NCBI RefSeq assembly: GCF_000012325.1
Contig: NC_003910.7
Span: 1,922,001-1,986,000 of the forward strand
Reading direction: 5' to 3'
DNA from: Colwellia psychrerythraea 34H
GTDB lineage: Bacteria; Pseudomonadota; Gammaproteobacteria; Enterobacterales; Alteromonadaceae
DNA: 64,000 bases
Shown here piece by piece: positions 47,901 through 55,971 of this stretch; the stretch's first letter is position 1, and the number at the start of each line of letters is the position of its first letter. Made by a program: the position numbers and the translations under genes. Under the pieces are notes generated by a model. The model saw only the letters and a list, made by a program, of their open reading frames with translations, searched no databases and was not told where the DNA came from.

Positions 47901-48502
47901 TGAAATTATATCTAAATGCAACCTCGCCATACGCTCGTATGGTGCGCATTATTATGTTAGAAAAACAATTAGAAGGTAACGTTGAACTGTGTTGGTGCGA
48001 TCCTTGGAGTGATGATGAAGCGCTCCTTAGGGAAAATCCTATTGGGCGAATACCAACATTAGTGACTGATGTTGGTATGGCAATATCTGAATCTCTTCTC
48101 ATTGCGCTTTATTTAGATGAACAATGTTCAGTTCGACCGCTCATTACAGCTGATCGTAAAGAGGAGACTCTTCATGTTGCGGGTTTAGGTGTTGGGTTAA
48201 TGGATGCTGCTTTTTCTACGGTAATTTCAGCTAAGTACTTAAATAACGAGGCCAATGATTCTGTTTTAAGTCAACGAGGTTTAAGAGAAATTCAACGAAC
48301 TCTTGAACATTTAGAAAACAATGTAGAGTGTTATATATCATTTGAAACCATTTCTATTGGTGATATTGCTGTTGCCGTAGCCTTAGATTACCTAGCGTTT
48401 AGATTACCAGAACTTGGAATATCCAATAGCTATACAAAGTTAGAGGACTGGCGTAGTAACATCAGTAAACGTTTAAGCTTTAAAGAAACAGCATTTGAAT
48501 AA
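47897..48502 (+). CDS. GST-like protein coupled to the MFS transporter
   Basis: A 201-residue protein with a GST N-terminal domain (LYLNATSPYARMVRIIMLEK, NPIGRIPTLVTD, ISESLLIALYLDE) and a helical C-terminal domain (ETISIGDIAVAVALDYLAF). Its ATG overlaps the stop codon of the MFS gene. Together they resemble a conjugate-and-export pair. Enzyme activity is not established. Array B leader follows 56 bp after the stop. Confidence 0.82.
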   Translation: MMKLYLNATSPYARMVRIIMLEKQLEGNVELCWCDPWSDDEALLRENPIGRIPTLVTDVGMAISESLLIALYLDEQCSVRPLITADRKEETLHVAGLGVGLMDAAFSTVISAKYLNNEANDSVLSQRGLREIQRTLEHLENNVECYISFETISIGDIAVAVALDYLAFRLPELGISNSYTKLEDWRSNISKRLSFKETAFE

Positions 48503-48558
48503 AAAGCGCTTATTAGGCTGAATAGATTCCTTAATACATTAACCACTTAGCCCAATAC

Positions 48559-48672
48559 TTTTAACTCATTGATCTATCTATAACAATCGAGTAATCTCAG
48601 TCCATTATAAAATTATGGACGATTTTTCCCATCTTGTAGAAAGAAGGGATTTTTCCTCATAATAAGCTGTTA
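48559..48672 (+). promoter_or_regulatory. Cassette-array leader B (attI-like), shared with leader A
   Basis: Near-duplicate of 33667-33780. Similarity fades upstream after an AACCACTT block (48541 here, 33650 there) and stops downstream at CTGTTA, the G/TT point at 48669, after which the first cassette of array B begins. No integrase gene lies beside it: the upstream neighbour is the GST-like gene. Confidence 0.6.
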
Positions 48673-48696
48673 TAGGTTTCATAAGGATTGTGTAAA

Positions 48697-48960
48697 TTGA
48701 AAATATTTTTTCCAATTTTAATCGTGTTTTTTTTGTTTTTTTCCTCTGATAGTTTAGCTAAAGAGGGGTATAACAGTGAATCTAAAAAATACGCGGTTAA
48801 CAAATCGAAAAAGAAGCCGAAGCTTAAATGTGATGGTAGGCAACATTGTTCTCAAATGAGATCATTTGAAGAAGCTAAGTACTTTATAAAACATTGTCCT
48901 AATACAAAAATGGATGGTGATAATGATGGCATTCCATGTGAAGGGTACAAAAAAAGATAG
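48697..48960 (+). CDS. Cassette gene B1: exported Excalibur-domain protein
   Basis: An 87-residue protein with an N-terminal signal segment (LKIFFPILIVFFLFFSS), a Lys-rich linker, and a C-terminal Excalibur calcium-binding domain: CDGRQHCSQMRSFEEAKYF, then CPNTKMDGDNDGIPCE with the DxDxDGxxCE loop. There is no ATG; I take the TTG with AAGGA about 10 nt upstream, though a TTG three codons earlier is possible. Role unknown, probably extracytoplasmic. Confidence 0.72.
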   Translation: MKIFFPILIVFFLFFSSDSLAKEGYNSESKKYAVNKSKKKPKLKCDGRQHCSQMRSFEEAKYFIKHCPNTKMDGDNDGIPCEGYKKR

Positions 48961-49049
48961 GTGTTAAAACGAACGGCTAATAGTTGGCTTAGCTTCGTTC
49001 CTCACAGATTATAGCCAACTATTACTCACCGCTTATGGCGGCGTTAGGA
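48961..49049 (+). other. attC site of cassette B1, degenerate left box
   Basis: Arms TAGTTGGCT (48981-48989) and AGCCAACTA, then CCGCTTATGGCGGCGTTAGG with recombination point at 49043. The arms match those of array A. The R'' box expected from the cassette start (CTATAAC) is not present; GTTAAAAC is the nearest, so this site has decayed. Confidence 0.75.
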
Positions 49050-49072
49050 ATATTTCAAAGGATTGGAATTAA

Positions 49073-49762
49073 ATGAAAATTTTAAGTATTGCATTAATAT
49101 GTTTCTTTCTATTATCTTGTTCTTCTACAAAAGTTCATCTTTACTCTCGTTATTTGTCTGAACAACAAACAGATAAAATAACTAAAACCCTTGAAGAACA
49201 TGACTTTGAAGTTATAGCTAACACATTAGCTTTTCCTGATGATGTTCAACAATCGACATTACTTTATTCTCCGTTTGTAAAAGGGGAAGATAATTTAAAT
49301 ATACTAATCGATTCGCTAGAAAATTTAGGTTGGAGACTCCCAATAGTAAAACCTCTCTTTGCGGGTAATCATTACTATACAAAAAATAGTGTTGGCTTGC
49401 TTCTTCTTCCTGATGGACTAAAGCAAAGTGACAAATTACTATCTCAAGATCTTGTAAATGATTATGAAGCAGAAAAATGCGAAATATCAGTTAAGCTTCG
49501 TTTAAATAGAGATGAGACATACCAATTGTCATATTCAGATGTTCCTTTCAGTCAACCAGAGCACTTAACAGGGAAATGGCATATACCAAGTTATCCGTAT
49601 ATTAAATTAGTATCTGCAAATAAAATGTGGTCATTTTATTTTGAAATACAAAAAAAAACAGACATAGATTTAGTAAGTAAAGTAGAGATAATAGAATTAA
49701 AACCAGTAGATAAACATCATGTATTTCCTTATTGTAGTTTTACTTATGGGGTTAGAATTTGA
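49073..49762 (+). CDS. Cassette gene B2: hypothetical lipoprotein
   Basis: A 229-residue lipoprotein with lipobox LLSC (ALICFFLLSCSSTKVHLYSRYL). The mature part has an alternating alpha/beta look (ITKTLEEHDFEVIANTL, LIDSLENLGWRLPIV) and ends in beta strands. No family recognised. The cassette starts TTAGGA at 49044, and an AAAGGA ribosome site precedes the ATG. Confidence 0.7.
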   Translation: MKILSIALICFFLLSCSSTKVHLYSRYLSEQQTDKITKTLEEHDFEVIANTLAFPDDVQQSTLLYSPFVKGEDNLNILIDSLENLGWRLPIVKPLFAGNHYYTKNSVGLLLLPDGLKQSDKLLSQDLVNDYEAEKCEISVKLRLNRDETYQLSYSDVPFSQPEHLTGKWHIPSYPYIKLVSANKMWSFYFEIQKKTDIDLVSKVEIIELKPVDKHHVFPYCSFTYGVRI

Positions 49763-49776
49763 ACGGTGTAATATAG

Positions 49777-49872
49777 GTCTAATAAGCAGTTCAAGCAGGA
49801 ACTTCAACAGTTGGCTATGGTTCGCTTCACATTTTAGCCAACGTTTTTTATCCGCTTATCGCGGCGTTATGT
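49777..49872 (+). other. attC site of cassette B2, mutated left box
   Basis: Arms CAGTTGGCT / AGCCAACG and the end CCGCTTATCGCGGCGTTATGT, recombination point at 49866. The R'' position reads GTCTAAT instead of the TCCTAAC complementary to the cassette start, so the left box has mutated. Confidence 0.75.
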
Positions 49873-49893
49873 ATTTCAAAAAGGATGCAGTTC

Positions 49894-50208
49894 ATGTCTG
49901 GTAATTATCCAAGTAGAATAAAGAGTCTACCGTTATATGATGGTAGGTTTGATGCTTATAAACTGGAAGCAAAAGAGAGTGAAGTCTTATTTGCTTCGTA
50001 CCCAGCAGGAACATCAATTCCATCGCATACTAATGGTACTGATAATCATGGGGTTATTACTCGCGGTGAATTACTATTAACAATGAATGGTACAACGACG
50101 CATGTGGCAACAGGAGATTGGTATCATGTGCCTGCACATGTAGAGCACTCAGCTCATTTTGACGTTGATACTGATGAAATCGAATTTTGGTTTAAAGACA
50201 ACACATAA
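49894..50208 (+). CDS. Cassette gene B3: cupin-domain protein
   Basis: A 104-residue single cupin domain: PSHTNGTDNHGVITRGEL for the first motif with metal-binding His residues, and DWYHVPAHVEHSAHF for the second. Such proteins bind a metal and act as small dioxygenases, isomerases or sensors; the substrate is unknown. I use the second ATG because AAAGGA lies 8 nt before it and abuts the first. Confidence 0.8.
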   Translation: MSGNYPSRIKSLPLYDGRFDAYKLEAKESEVLFASYPAGTSIPSHTNGTDNHGVITRGELLLTMNGTTTHVATGDWYHVPAHVEHSAHFDVDTDEIEFWFKDNT

Positions 50209-50209
50209 A
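50203..50209 (+). other. Residual R'' box of cassette B3
   Basis: ACATAAA, one base from ACATAAC, the complement of the GTTATGT that starts cassette B3. No attC arms follow, so this site has been lost and array B ends here. Confidence 0.5.
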
Positions 50210-50298
50210 AATATTTAAACCTTGAACAGAGATTAAATTTATTATTATCATCTCGGAATAGTTATAGTAATAGTCGATTTTTTAGTGAGTTAATTATC

Positions 50299-51360
50299 GT
50301 GCGAATAAAGTATCCCTTAGCAATATTCTTTCTATTATGGTGTGCAATGACTATTGCAGCGCCGACTTCCGATTGGAAAAAAATTGTTCGCGATACTCCT
50401 TATTCTTTTAGTAAAGGGGCGTCCAAAAACTTAGCAGAATTACGCCGCTGGGTATTACTGTCGAATGGTTATTGCGAATTCCCTGACAGACATGTGTTTT
50501 TTGATCAACGGGGTCAATTCTTAACCTGGATGGATAATGAAGATACGGGCATAGCGACACAGGAAAAGTTAAATAAAATTCGTCTGCAATTACATCAAAA
50601 TAAAAAGGTTAACCGCTGGATTGAAGGGAGCATGTCTACCATAGGTTATCCCTTTGCGCTGAGTTGTGATCAGCCATGGGTTGATATTCGTGCGGCTATT
50701 GACCGAGTAAAAGGCATAACGCCGGACTCGAAAGTATGGGGCACTTGGGACGGTGTTAAGGCCGGTACAGAGTCCAATCCTATTAGCTTAGAGGCATTGG
50801 TCGGATTAATGTTTCAACACCGAAATTCACAGTTAGTTAAGCCAATAGATACCTTGTCATTAAGGTTGTTTGTCGCCCAGTTGATTATTGAAAGTGGTGC
50901 AAAAAAACATGTTCGTTCAAGCGACAATGCTTTGGGGATGCTGCAGTTAAAACCTGAGGTTTTGAATGATTGTGGTATTGAAAAGCGCTTCTATCAACAT
51001 CGTATGGCACAGGTAGATTGCGCTGTACGGTTATACGTGATGATTAGCAGAAACCTTCAGCCAGTATTTTCCTCGGTATTTGGGCATCTTGAGAAGGCAA
51101 AACAACAAGCACTTTTCGATATACTTTTAGTTCAATCTTACCACTCAGGGATTGGCGCTATGACAAAATTACTCACGGACACTGAAATGGGAAAAGCTGC
51201 CCAATACTTTGCTGAACATGAGCAACAATTCTCTGCCGAAGATATTGCTACTGGCATGATATTTCATAACTTGGGGCGCCAACCTTGGGGTTGGGAGTCA
51301 CTCTATTATGTACTGGATATTATGATCGTGTCTAAGTCTTTATCCGCACACGATACTTAA
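50299..51360 (+). CDS. Exported SLT-type transglycosylase-like protein
   Basis: A 353-residue exported protein: signal peptide to MTIAA, an N-terminal region of unknown fold (about 25-190), and a lytic-transglycosylase-like domain in which ESGAKKHVRSSDNALGMLQL supplies the catalytic Glu and the GMLQL motif. It would cut peptidoglycan in the periplasm. It starts at a GTG; a preceding GAG-rich leader gives only a weak ribosome site. It lies between cassette array B and the copper operon with no clear link to either. Confidence 0.7.
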   Translation: MRIKYPLAIFFLLWCAMTIAAPTSDWKKIVRDTPYSFSKGASKNLAELRRWVLLSNGYCEFPDRHVFFDQRGQFLTWMDNEDTGIATQEKLNKIRLQLHQNKKVNRWIEGSMSTIGYPFALSCDQPWVDIRAAIDRVKGITPDSKVWGTWDGVKAGTESNPISLEALVGLMFQHRNSQLVKPIDTLSLRLFVAQLIIESGAKKHVRSSDNALGMLQLKPEVLNDCGIEKRFYQHRMAQVDCAVRLYVMISRNLQPVFSSVFGHLEKAKQQALFDILLVQSYHSGIGAMTKLLTDTEMGKAAQYFAEHEQQFSAEDIATGMIFHNLGRQPWGWESLYYVLDIMIVSKSLSAHDT

Positions 51361-51386
51361 TGCCTGGTTCATCTTCATTTCCTACT

Positions 51387-51797
51387 TTATTCAGATGAAA
51401 ATTGAGCTAAACCTTCTAAAATAGGGCAGTCAGGGTTATCGTCACCATCACATTTATCCGCTAGTTTTTGTAATATTTCTCTCATTTGCTCTAGCTCCAA
51501 TATTTTTTCATTTATCTCCTGTAAATGACTCAGCGCTAGTTGCTTCACGTGTCGACTTTCTCTATCAGTATCGAGCCAGAACTTGAGCAGTGACTGAATT
51601 TCAGTCATGGAGAAGCCTAAGTTTCTCGAACGACGGATAAATCCCAGTTGTTGTATGTGCGCTTGATTGTATAGTCGATAACCTGCATCTGTACGACTCG
51701 CTTTTTTCAACACGCCAATCTCTTCATAGTATCGGATCATTTTGGCCGACACTCCCGTTAAACCGGAGGCTTTGCCTATGGTGACAAGTTTATCCAT
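51387..51797 (-). CDS. cueR: Copper-responsive MerR-family regulator CueR
   Basis: A 136-residue MerR regulator: winged helix (VTIGKASGLTGVSAKMIRYYEE), dimerisation coiled coil, and the Cu(I)-binding loop C116-x7-C124 (CDGDDNPDCP), the same spacing as E. coli CueR (CPGDDSADCP). The ATG is fixed by AAGGAG 7 nt upstream; a longer frame would run into the copA gene. It begins 1 bp after the copA stop, so it is translated from the copA transcript and can autoregulate. Confidence 0.93.
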   Translation of the reverse strand: MDKLVTIGKASGLTGVSAKMIRYYEEIGVLKKASRTDAGYRLYNQAHIQQLGFIRRSRNLGFSMTEIQSLLKFWLDTDRESRHVKQLALSHLQEINEKILELEQMREILQKLADKCDGDDNPDCPILEGLAQFSSE

Positions 51798-51798
51798 G

Positions 51799-54174
51799 TT
51801 ATTTCTCCTTAAGTGTCCAGCGTTGCAATAACAATGCGTTACTGACAACAAATAAGCTACTAAATGCCATTGCAGCTCCGGCAATAATGGGGTCAAGATA
51901 ACCAAAGGCTGCTAGTGGAATTCCCACTGCATTAAAGATGAAGGCCCAAAAAAGGTTTTGCTGTATTTTACGATAAGTCAGTCTTGCAATGATCAATGCC
52001 GTGGGTACTAGGCTTGGCTTACTGCGCATTAAAGTGAAAGACGCAGCGCTAACCGCAACATCAGTACCCGATGCCATTGCCATGCCCAAATCTGCTTGTG
52101 CTAGTGCTGGCGCATCATTAATGCCATCACCAACCATAGCAACCTGATAACCTTGCTCTTGATATTGAATAATATATTTTGCTTTATCTGCTGGCAGTAC
52201 CTCAGCTTTAAAATCGTCTAACTGTAATTCTGTCGCCACCGATGTTGCACTCGCTTGATTGTCACCGGTAAGCATAGCAACCTTTATACCTTGTTGTTGC
52301 AATAGCTTCACAGCTTGCAGCGCATCAGATTTTAATTTATCACTAAAACAAAATAGCCCAAGTAATGTTATTTGATCTTGTTGCTGACAAGCCAACCAAG
52401 AAACAGAAGCTCCCGCTATTTTTATTTGTTCGGTTGGCAGTGTTACGCCTACCTCTTGCATCCAATGACTACTGCCCATCAATACTAAATTGTCAGCAAT
52501 GTTGCCTTTGACACCATAACCCGCGACAACCTGAAATTCATTGACAGGTAATGCTTGTGTCCCTTTGGTTAATGCCTTTTCAACCACTGCCTTGCCTAAT
52601 GGGTGCTCACTATTTATTTGTAAGGAATAGGCCAACTGCAATACTGTTTCTTCACTGCCACTGATGACCGTCATTTCATTTACAACAGGTTTGCCTTGGG
52701 TCAAGGTACCTGTTTTATCAAATACCACTAAATCGATTTTTTTTGCCTGCTCTAATGCCACTGCATCTTTAACCAATACGCCTAATCTGGCAGCGGTTCC
52801 TGTGCCTGCCATTATGGCTGCAGGAGTTGCTAAACCAAGTGCACATGGACAGGCAATAACTAAAACGGCTACTGCATTGAGAATGCCATTGGTCCAGTCA
52901 TCAAATACTAAACCTGTCACCAATAAGGTGGTAAGTGCGACCAATAACACCACAGGAATAAAGATACTGCTGACTTTATCTACTATTGCCTGTACGGGGG
53001 CTTTAGCACCTTGGGCTTGCTCAACTAATTCAATGATTTTAGATAAGGTAGATTCGGTACCAACATTAGTGGCACGGATCTCTAAAATACCGTCCAAGTT
53101 AAGTGAGCCACCCGTGACAATATCCCCTTCTTTTTTACTTAACGGAATCGATTCTCCACTAATTAACGCTTCATCCAGATGACTTTGCCCCTGTAAAATC
53201 TCACCGTCAACAGGGACGCTTTCGCCCGGTATTACTTTAACTTTTTCACCTGATTGCACTGATGAAGCGGCCACTTTTTGCCATTTACCTAAGCGTTGCA
53301 CTGTCGCCTCAACAGGTTTCAAATTTTCCAATGCTCTAAGTGCATCAGTTGTTCGGCGTTTTGCTTTGTGTTCTAAATATTTACCCAGCAGAACCAAGGT
53401 TATTACTGCGCTACTGCTTTCAAAATACAAGTGCGGCATGCCATGAGCGCTATCAAAGCTCCACCACAAATACAAAGATAGTCCGTAGGCTGCACTGGTA
53501 CCGATGGAGACAAGAAGATCCATGTTGCCCATACCCGCTTTTAATGCCCCCCAGCCTGCACGATAAAAACGAGCGCCAAAATAGAACTGAACTGGCGTAG
53601 CTAACAACCATTGCCAAACAGGCGGTAACATCCATTGTTGCGCAAACAACATGCCTAACATGGGTAACACCAATGGCAAGGTAAGTAGGCCTGCTCCCAA
53701 CACGGGCCACCATGCTTTAGTATAAAAAGGCTGATGTTGACTGGTTATTTTTATCACGCTGTCATTGTTCAACGGGATAAAAAGGTAACCGGCTTGTGTC
53801 ACGGCTTGGGCTAGTTGTTCATCGGTTACAAAGGATAAAGTTTTTACTTGTACGTGCTCTGTGGCTAAATTTACCGATGCACTGACCATACCGGTTACTT
53901 TTAGCAATGCCTGTTCGACCCGCTTCACACAAGAGGAGCAACTCATCTTTCCAATACCAAATTGCTTTACCTTTACTGGCACTTGATAACCCGCCTCAAT
54001 AACAGCCGTAATTAATTCACTATGACTGGCAGTACCTTGAATAGTTGCCGTATCTGTAGCTAGGTTGACTGTAACATCTGTCACGCCAATCACTTTGTGT
54101 AACGCCTTTTCAACACGACCTACACATGAAGCACAGGTCATACCGTCAATTTTGAATTGTGTAGTTGTATTCAT
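51799..54174 (-). CDS. copA: Copper-exporting P1B-type ATPase CopA
   Basis: A 791-residue inner-membrane Cu(I) pump. Two N-terminal metal-binding domains have GMTCASC and GKMSCSSC; the membrane CPC motif is VIACPCALG; the phosphorylation site DKTGTLTQGKP, the TGD motif and the GDGINDAPAL hinge are intact. It exports Cu(I) to the periplasm. It lies immediately upstream of cueR and has a CueR-type promoter 38-68 bp before its ATG. Confidence 0.95.
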   Translation of the reverse strand: MNTTTQFKIDGMTCASCVGRVEKALHKVIGVTDVTVNLATDTATIQGTASHSELITAVIEAGYQVPVKVKQFGIGKMSCSSCVKRVEQALLKVTGMVSASVNLATEHVQVKTLSFVTDEQLAQAVTQAGYLFIPLNNDSVIKITSQHQPFYTKAWWPVLGAGLLTLPLVLPMLGMLFAQQWMLPPVWQWLLATPVQFYFGARFYRAGWGALKAGMGNMDLLVSIGTSAAYGLSLYLWWSFDSAHGMPHLYFESSSAVITLVLLGKYLEHKAKRRTTDALRALENLKPVEATVQRLGKWQKVAASSVQSGEKVKVIPGESVPVDGEILQGQSHLDEALISGESIPLSKKEGDIVTGGSLNLDGILEIRATNVGTESTLSKIIELVEQAQGAKAPVQAIVDKVSSIFIPVVLLVALTTLLVTGLVFDDWTNGILNAVAVLVIACPCALGLATPAAIMAGTGTAARLGVLVKDAVALEQAKKIDLVVFDKTGTLTQGKPVVNEMTVISGSEETVLQLAYSLQINSEHPLGKAVVEKALTKGTQALPVNEFQVVAGYGVKGNIADNLVLMGSSHWMQEVGVTLPTEQIKIAGASVSWLACQQQDQITLLGLFCFSDKLKSDALQAVKLLQQQGIKVAMLTGDNQASATSVATELQLDDFKAEVLPADKAKYIIQYQEQGYQVAMVGDGINDAPALAQADLGMAMASGTDVAVSAASFTLMRSKPSLVPTALIIARLTYRKIQQNLFWAFIFNAVGIPLAAFGYLDPIIAGAAMAFSSLFVVSNALLLQRWTLKEK

Positions 54175-54211
54175 AAGCTTCTCATCTTAATTGAATTGTA
54201 GAACTAAGCTG

Positions 54212-54242
54212 AGGATAAAGCTTACCACGGTAGTAAGGTCAA
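54212..54242 (-). promoter_or_regulatory. CueR-controlled copA promoter
   Basis: Read on the minus strand: -35 TTGACC, a 19-bp spacer, -10 TATCCT. The dyad ACCTTACTACCGTGGTAAGC fills the spacer. The over-long 19-bp spacer and dyad are the hallmark of MerR-family promoters. Confidence 0.9.
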
Positions 54243-54259
54243 CCGTTTTGGGAGAAAAG

Positions 54260-54418
54260 ATGTTTTCAATGAAAATTGACAGTATGACGTGCAATCACAG
54301 TACTCGAATAGGGGGGGAAATCATTATTGTGAAGGTTTTGTCAGATCAGCGACTCGTTGGTTTTCAAGCCGCTCTCTATTTACGTAAGGTTGTGCAATTA
54401 ACAACTCGCTATTCTTGA
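54260..54418 (+). pseudogene. Decayed CopZ-like copper chaperone
   Basis: A 52-codon frame beginning MFSMKIDSMTCNHSTR, where an active CopZ would read MTCNHC: the second metal-binding cysteine is Ser. The end (VKVLSDQRLVGFQAAL...) does not resemble the rest of an HMA domain. A GGGAG ribosome site is still present. It is divergent from copA. I consider it a remnant rather than a functional chaperone, but a translated product is possible. Confidence 0.55.
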
Positions 54419-54449
54419 TGTGTATTTGATGCCTACCTCCAGCTTTATT

Positions 54450-54466
54450 GATGTTTATATGACATC
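54450..54466. promoter_or_regulatory. NorR box upstream of the norE operon
   Basis: GATGT-N7-ACATC, a palindrome containing the NorR core GT-N7-AC, about 65-80 bp upstream of the -24 element. NorR usually binds three such sites; I see only one clear copy here. Confidence 0.6.
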
Positions 54467-54527
54467 GATTTGGTTTGTGAATACAAGTGTTTTTTTTATC
54501 TTATTGATATATAGGTATTTATTTTAT

Positions 54528-54543
54528 TGGCTCTGTTTTTGCT
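54528..54543 (+). promoter_or_regulatory. Sigma-54 (-24/-12) promoter of the norE operon
   Basis: TGGCTCTGTTTTTGCT, with GG and GC in exact register for TGGCACG-N4-TTGCW, 44 bp before the glycine-zipper gene. Together with the NorR box and the downstream norR gene it indicates NO-dependent control. Confidence 0.7.
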
Positions 54544-54587
54544 ATATAAGAAACATTAAACAAAAACTTAAGTTATAGGATACTTAT

Positions 54588-54947
54588 ATGAAAACAATAA
54601 AATCAATGCTTCTTATCCCAATGTTGCTAGTAAGTAGTTACTCAAATGCTGATGAAGTTGTGCAAAGCGTACCTGATAATAGTGTCGGTCAAGTTATTGG
54701 GGGTTGGAGTTCTGTTTTAATTGGTGGGGTTTTAGGCGGACCTGTAGGTGCTATTGCAGGCGGCTTAGTCGGTGCTTGGGCAGGTGGTGGCGTGCAAAAA
54801 TTATCAGGTACTAGCGGTAACTCTTACGTAGTGAAGCAAGAAAATGATGAAGAGGTGTTAATTCGCTCGCCAAATTATACTTTTCAAGTGGGCGATAAAG
54901 TCAAAATAGTAGGACTTAGAGCTATACCGATTGAAACTAATGAATAG
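54588..54947 (+). CDS. Exported glycine-zipper protein
   Basis: A 119-residue exported protein: signal peptide to SNA, then a glycine-zipper segment (IGGVLGGPVGAIAGGLVGAWAGGG) and a short C-terminal beta domain (VGDKVKIVGLRAIPI). It resembles SlyB-like or 2TM glycine-zipper envelope proteins. It is the first gene after the NorR-type sigma-54 promoter, with an ATAGGATACTT ribosome region; norE follows 81 bp later. A role in NO stress is inferred only from the promoter. Confidence 0.7.
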   Translation: MKTIKSMLLIPMLLVSSYSNADEVVQSVPDNSVGQVIGGWSSVLIGGVLGGPVGAIAGGLVGAWAGGGVQKLSGTSGNSYVVKQENDEEVLIRSPNYTFQVGDKVKIVGLRAIPIETNE

Positions 54948-55028
54948 TACAGCTTCGTTATTTTTGATGAGTAATAAATTTTCAGTGAAAGTCTCAAACT
55001 AAACTCAAGCTAAACCAAAGGACGTTAA

Positions 55029-55643
55029 ATGACTAATATTCTACTTTTTGATGAAATTAACAAGGTAGCTGTAACGAATCATGCTTCAGAAAAGAAGTTG
55101 CCTGGTGATTTAGCAATGTGGATTTTCATTGTTATGGAACTTACTGTTTTTGCTATATTTTTCATTACTTTTGCCGTTACGCAGCGGATACAAAGTGAAA
55201 TGTTTATTGAGGGCAGAGCCACACTTAATGCTTCCATCGGACTATCTTGCACCTTAGCTTTAATTGTTAGCAGTTATTATGTTGCCTTAGCTGTTGAAGC
55301 AGTGAAGAAAGGTAAGAATTTTGTGGCAAGTCGAAGACTGATACTTGCTCTACTTAGTGCTACCGTATATTTGGTCTTAAAGCTGAGTGAATATACAACC
55401 TTGGTTGGGCTTGGTTATGACCTATCAACGAACACCTTTTATACCCTTTACTTTTTCATTACTGGCTTTCACTTTATGCATGTCTTATTAGGAATGATTA
55501 TTTTGGCTTATATGGGACTTAAAGCACGCAAAGATTCTTATATTCCGACGGATAGTAATGGTTTTGAAGCAGGAGCTTCGTACTGGCATATGGTTGATCT
55601 TGTTTGGATTATTGTTTTTTTTCTTATTTACATCATTCACTAG
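55029..55643 (+). CDS. norE: NorE-like cytochrome c oxidase subunit III family protein
   Basis: A 204-residue membrane protein of the heme-copper oxidase subunit III family with about five helices (LAMWIFIVMELTVFAIFF, SCTLALIVSSYYVALAVEA, FITGFHFMHVLLGMIILAY). The short length and position next to norR point to NorE, an accessory protein of nitric oxide reductase. No NO reductase catalytic gene is present in the window. It is followed 8 bp later by a small subunit-IV-like gene. Confidence 0.82.
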   Translation: MTNILLFDEINKVAVTNHASEKKLPGDLAMWIFIVMELTVFAIFFITFAVTQRIQSEMFIEGRATLNASIGLSCTLALIVSSYYVALAVEAVKKGKNFVASRRLILALLSATVYLVLKLSEYTTLVGLGYDLSTNTFYTLYFFITGFHFMHVLLGMIILAYMGLKARKDSYIPTDSNGFEAGASYWHMVDLVWIIVFFLIYIIH

Positions 55644-55651
55644 GATAAATT

Positions 55652-55909
55652 ATGAATCGCTTAATTAATAATGTGCATTTTTCAGCAATTATTCTGATAG
55701 TACTAACACTGGTTAGTACTTTATTGGCACAATCAAATAGTCAGACAAATCTAGTTGCGATATTAGTTACCCTGTCAGTAGTGATAAAAGGCCAGCAGAT
55801 CGTCGATGTTTTTATGGAGCTAAAGAGGGCACAAGCTAAATGGCGCTGGCTTTTGTTAAGTTACGCTATTTTAGTCCCTACGATATTAGCTATCATTATA
55901 TATATCTAA
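55652..55909 (+). CDS. norF: NorF-like small membrane protein
   Basis: An 85-residue protein with three membrane segments and the subunit-IV-type core VVIKGQQIVDVFMELKRAQAKWRWLLLSYA. It follows norE by 8 bp, matching the norE-norF order in denitrifiers. NorF is an accessory protein for NO reductase activity. Function here is inferred from position and family. Confidence 0.75.
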   Translation: MNRLINNVHFSAIILIVLTLVSTLLAQSNSQTNLVAILVTLSVVIKGQQIVDVFMELKRAQAKWRWLLLSYAILVPTILAIIIYI

Positions 55910-55971
55910 TCACGCTATAATCATTGAATTACTAATGATTTATTCTTTTTCCCCACGTTGGAATATTGCTT

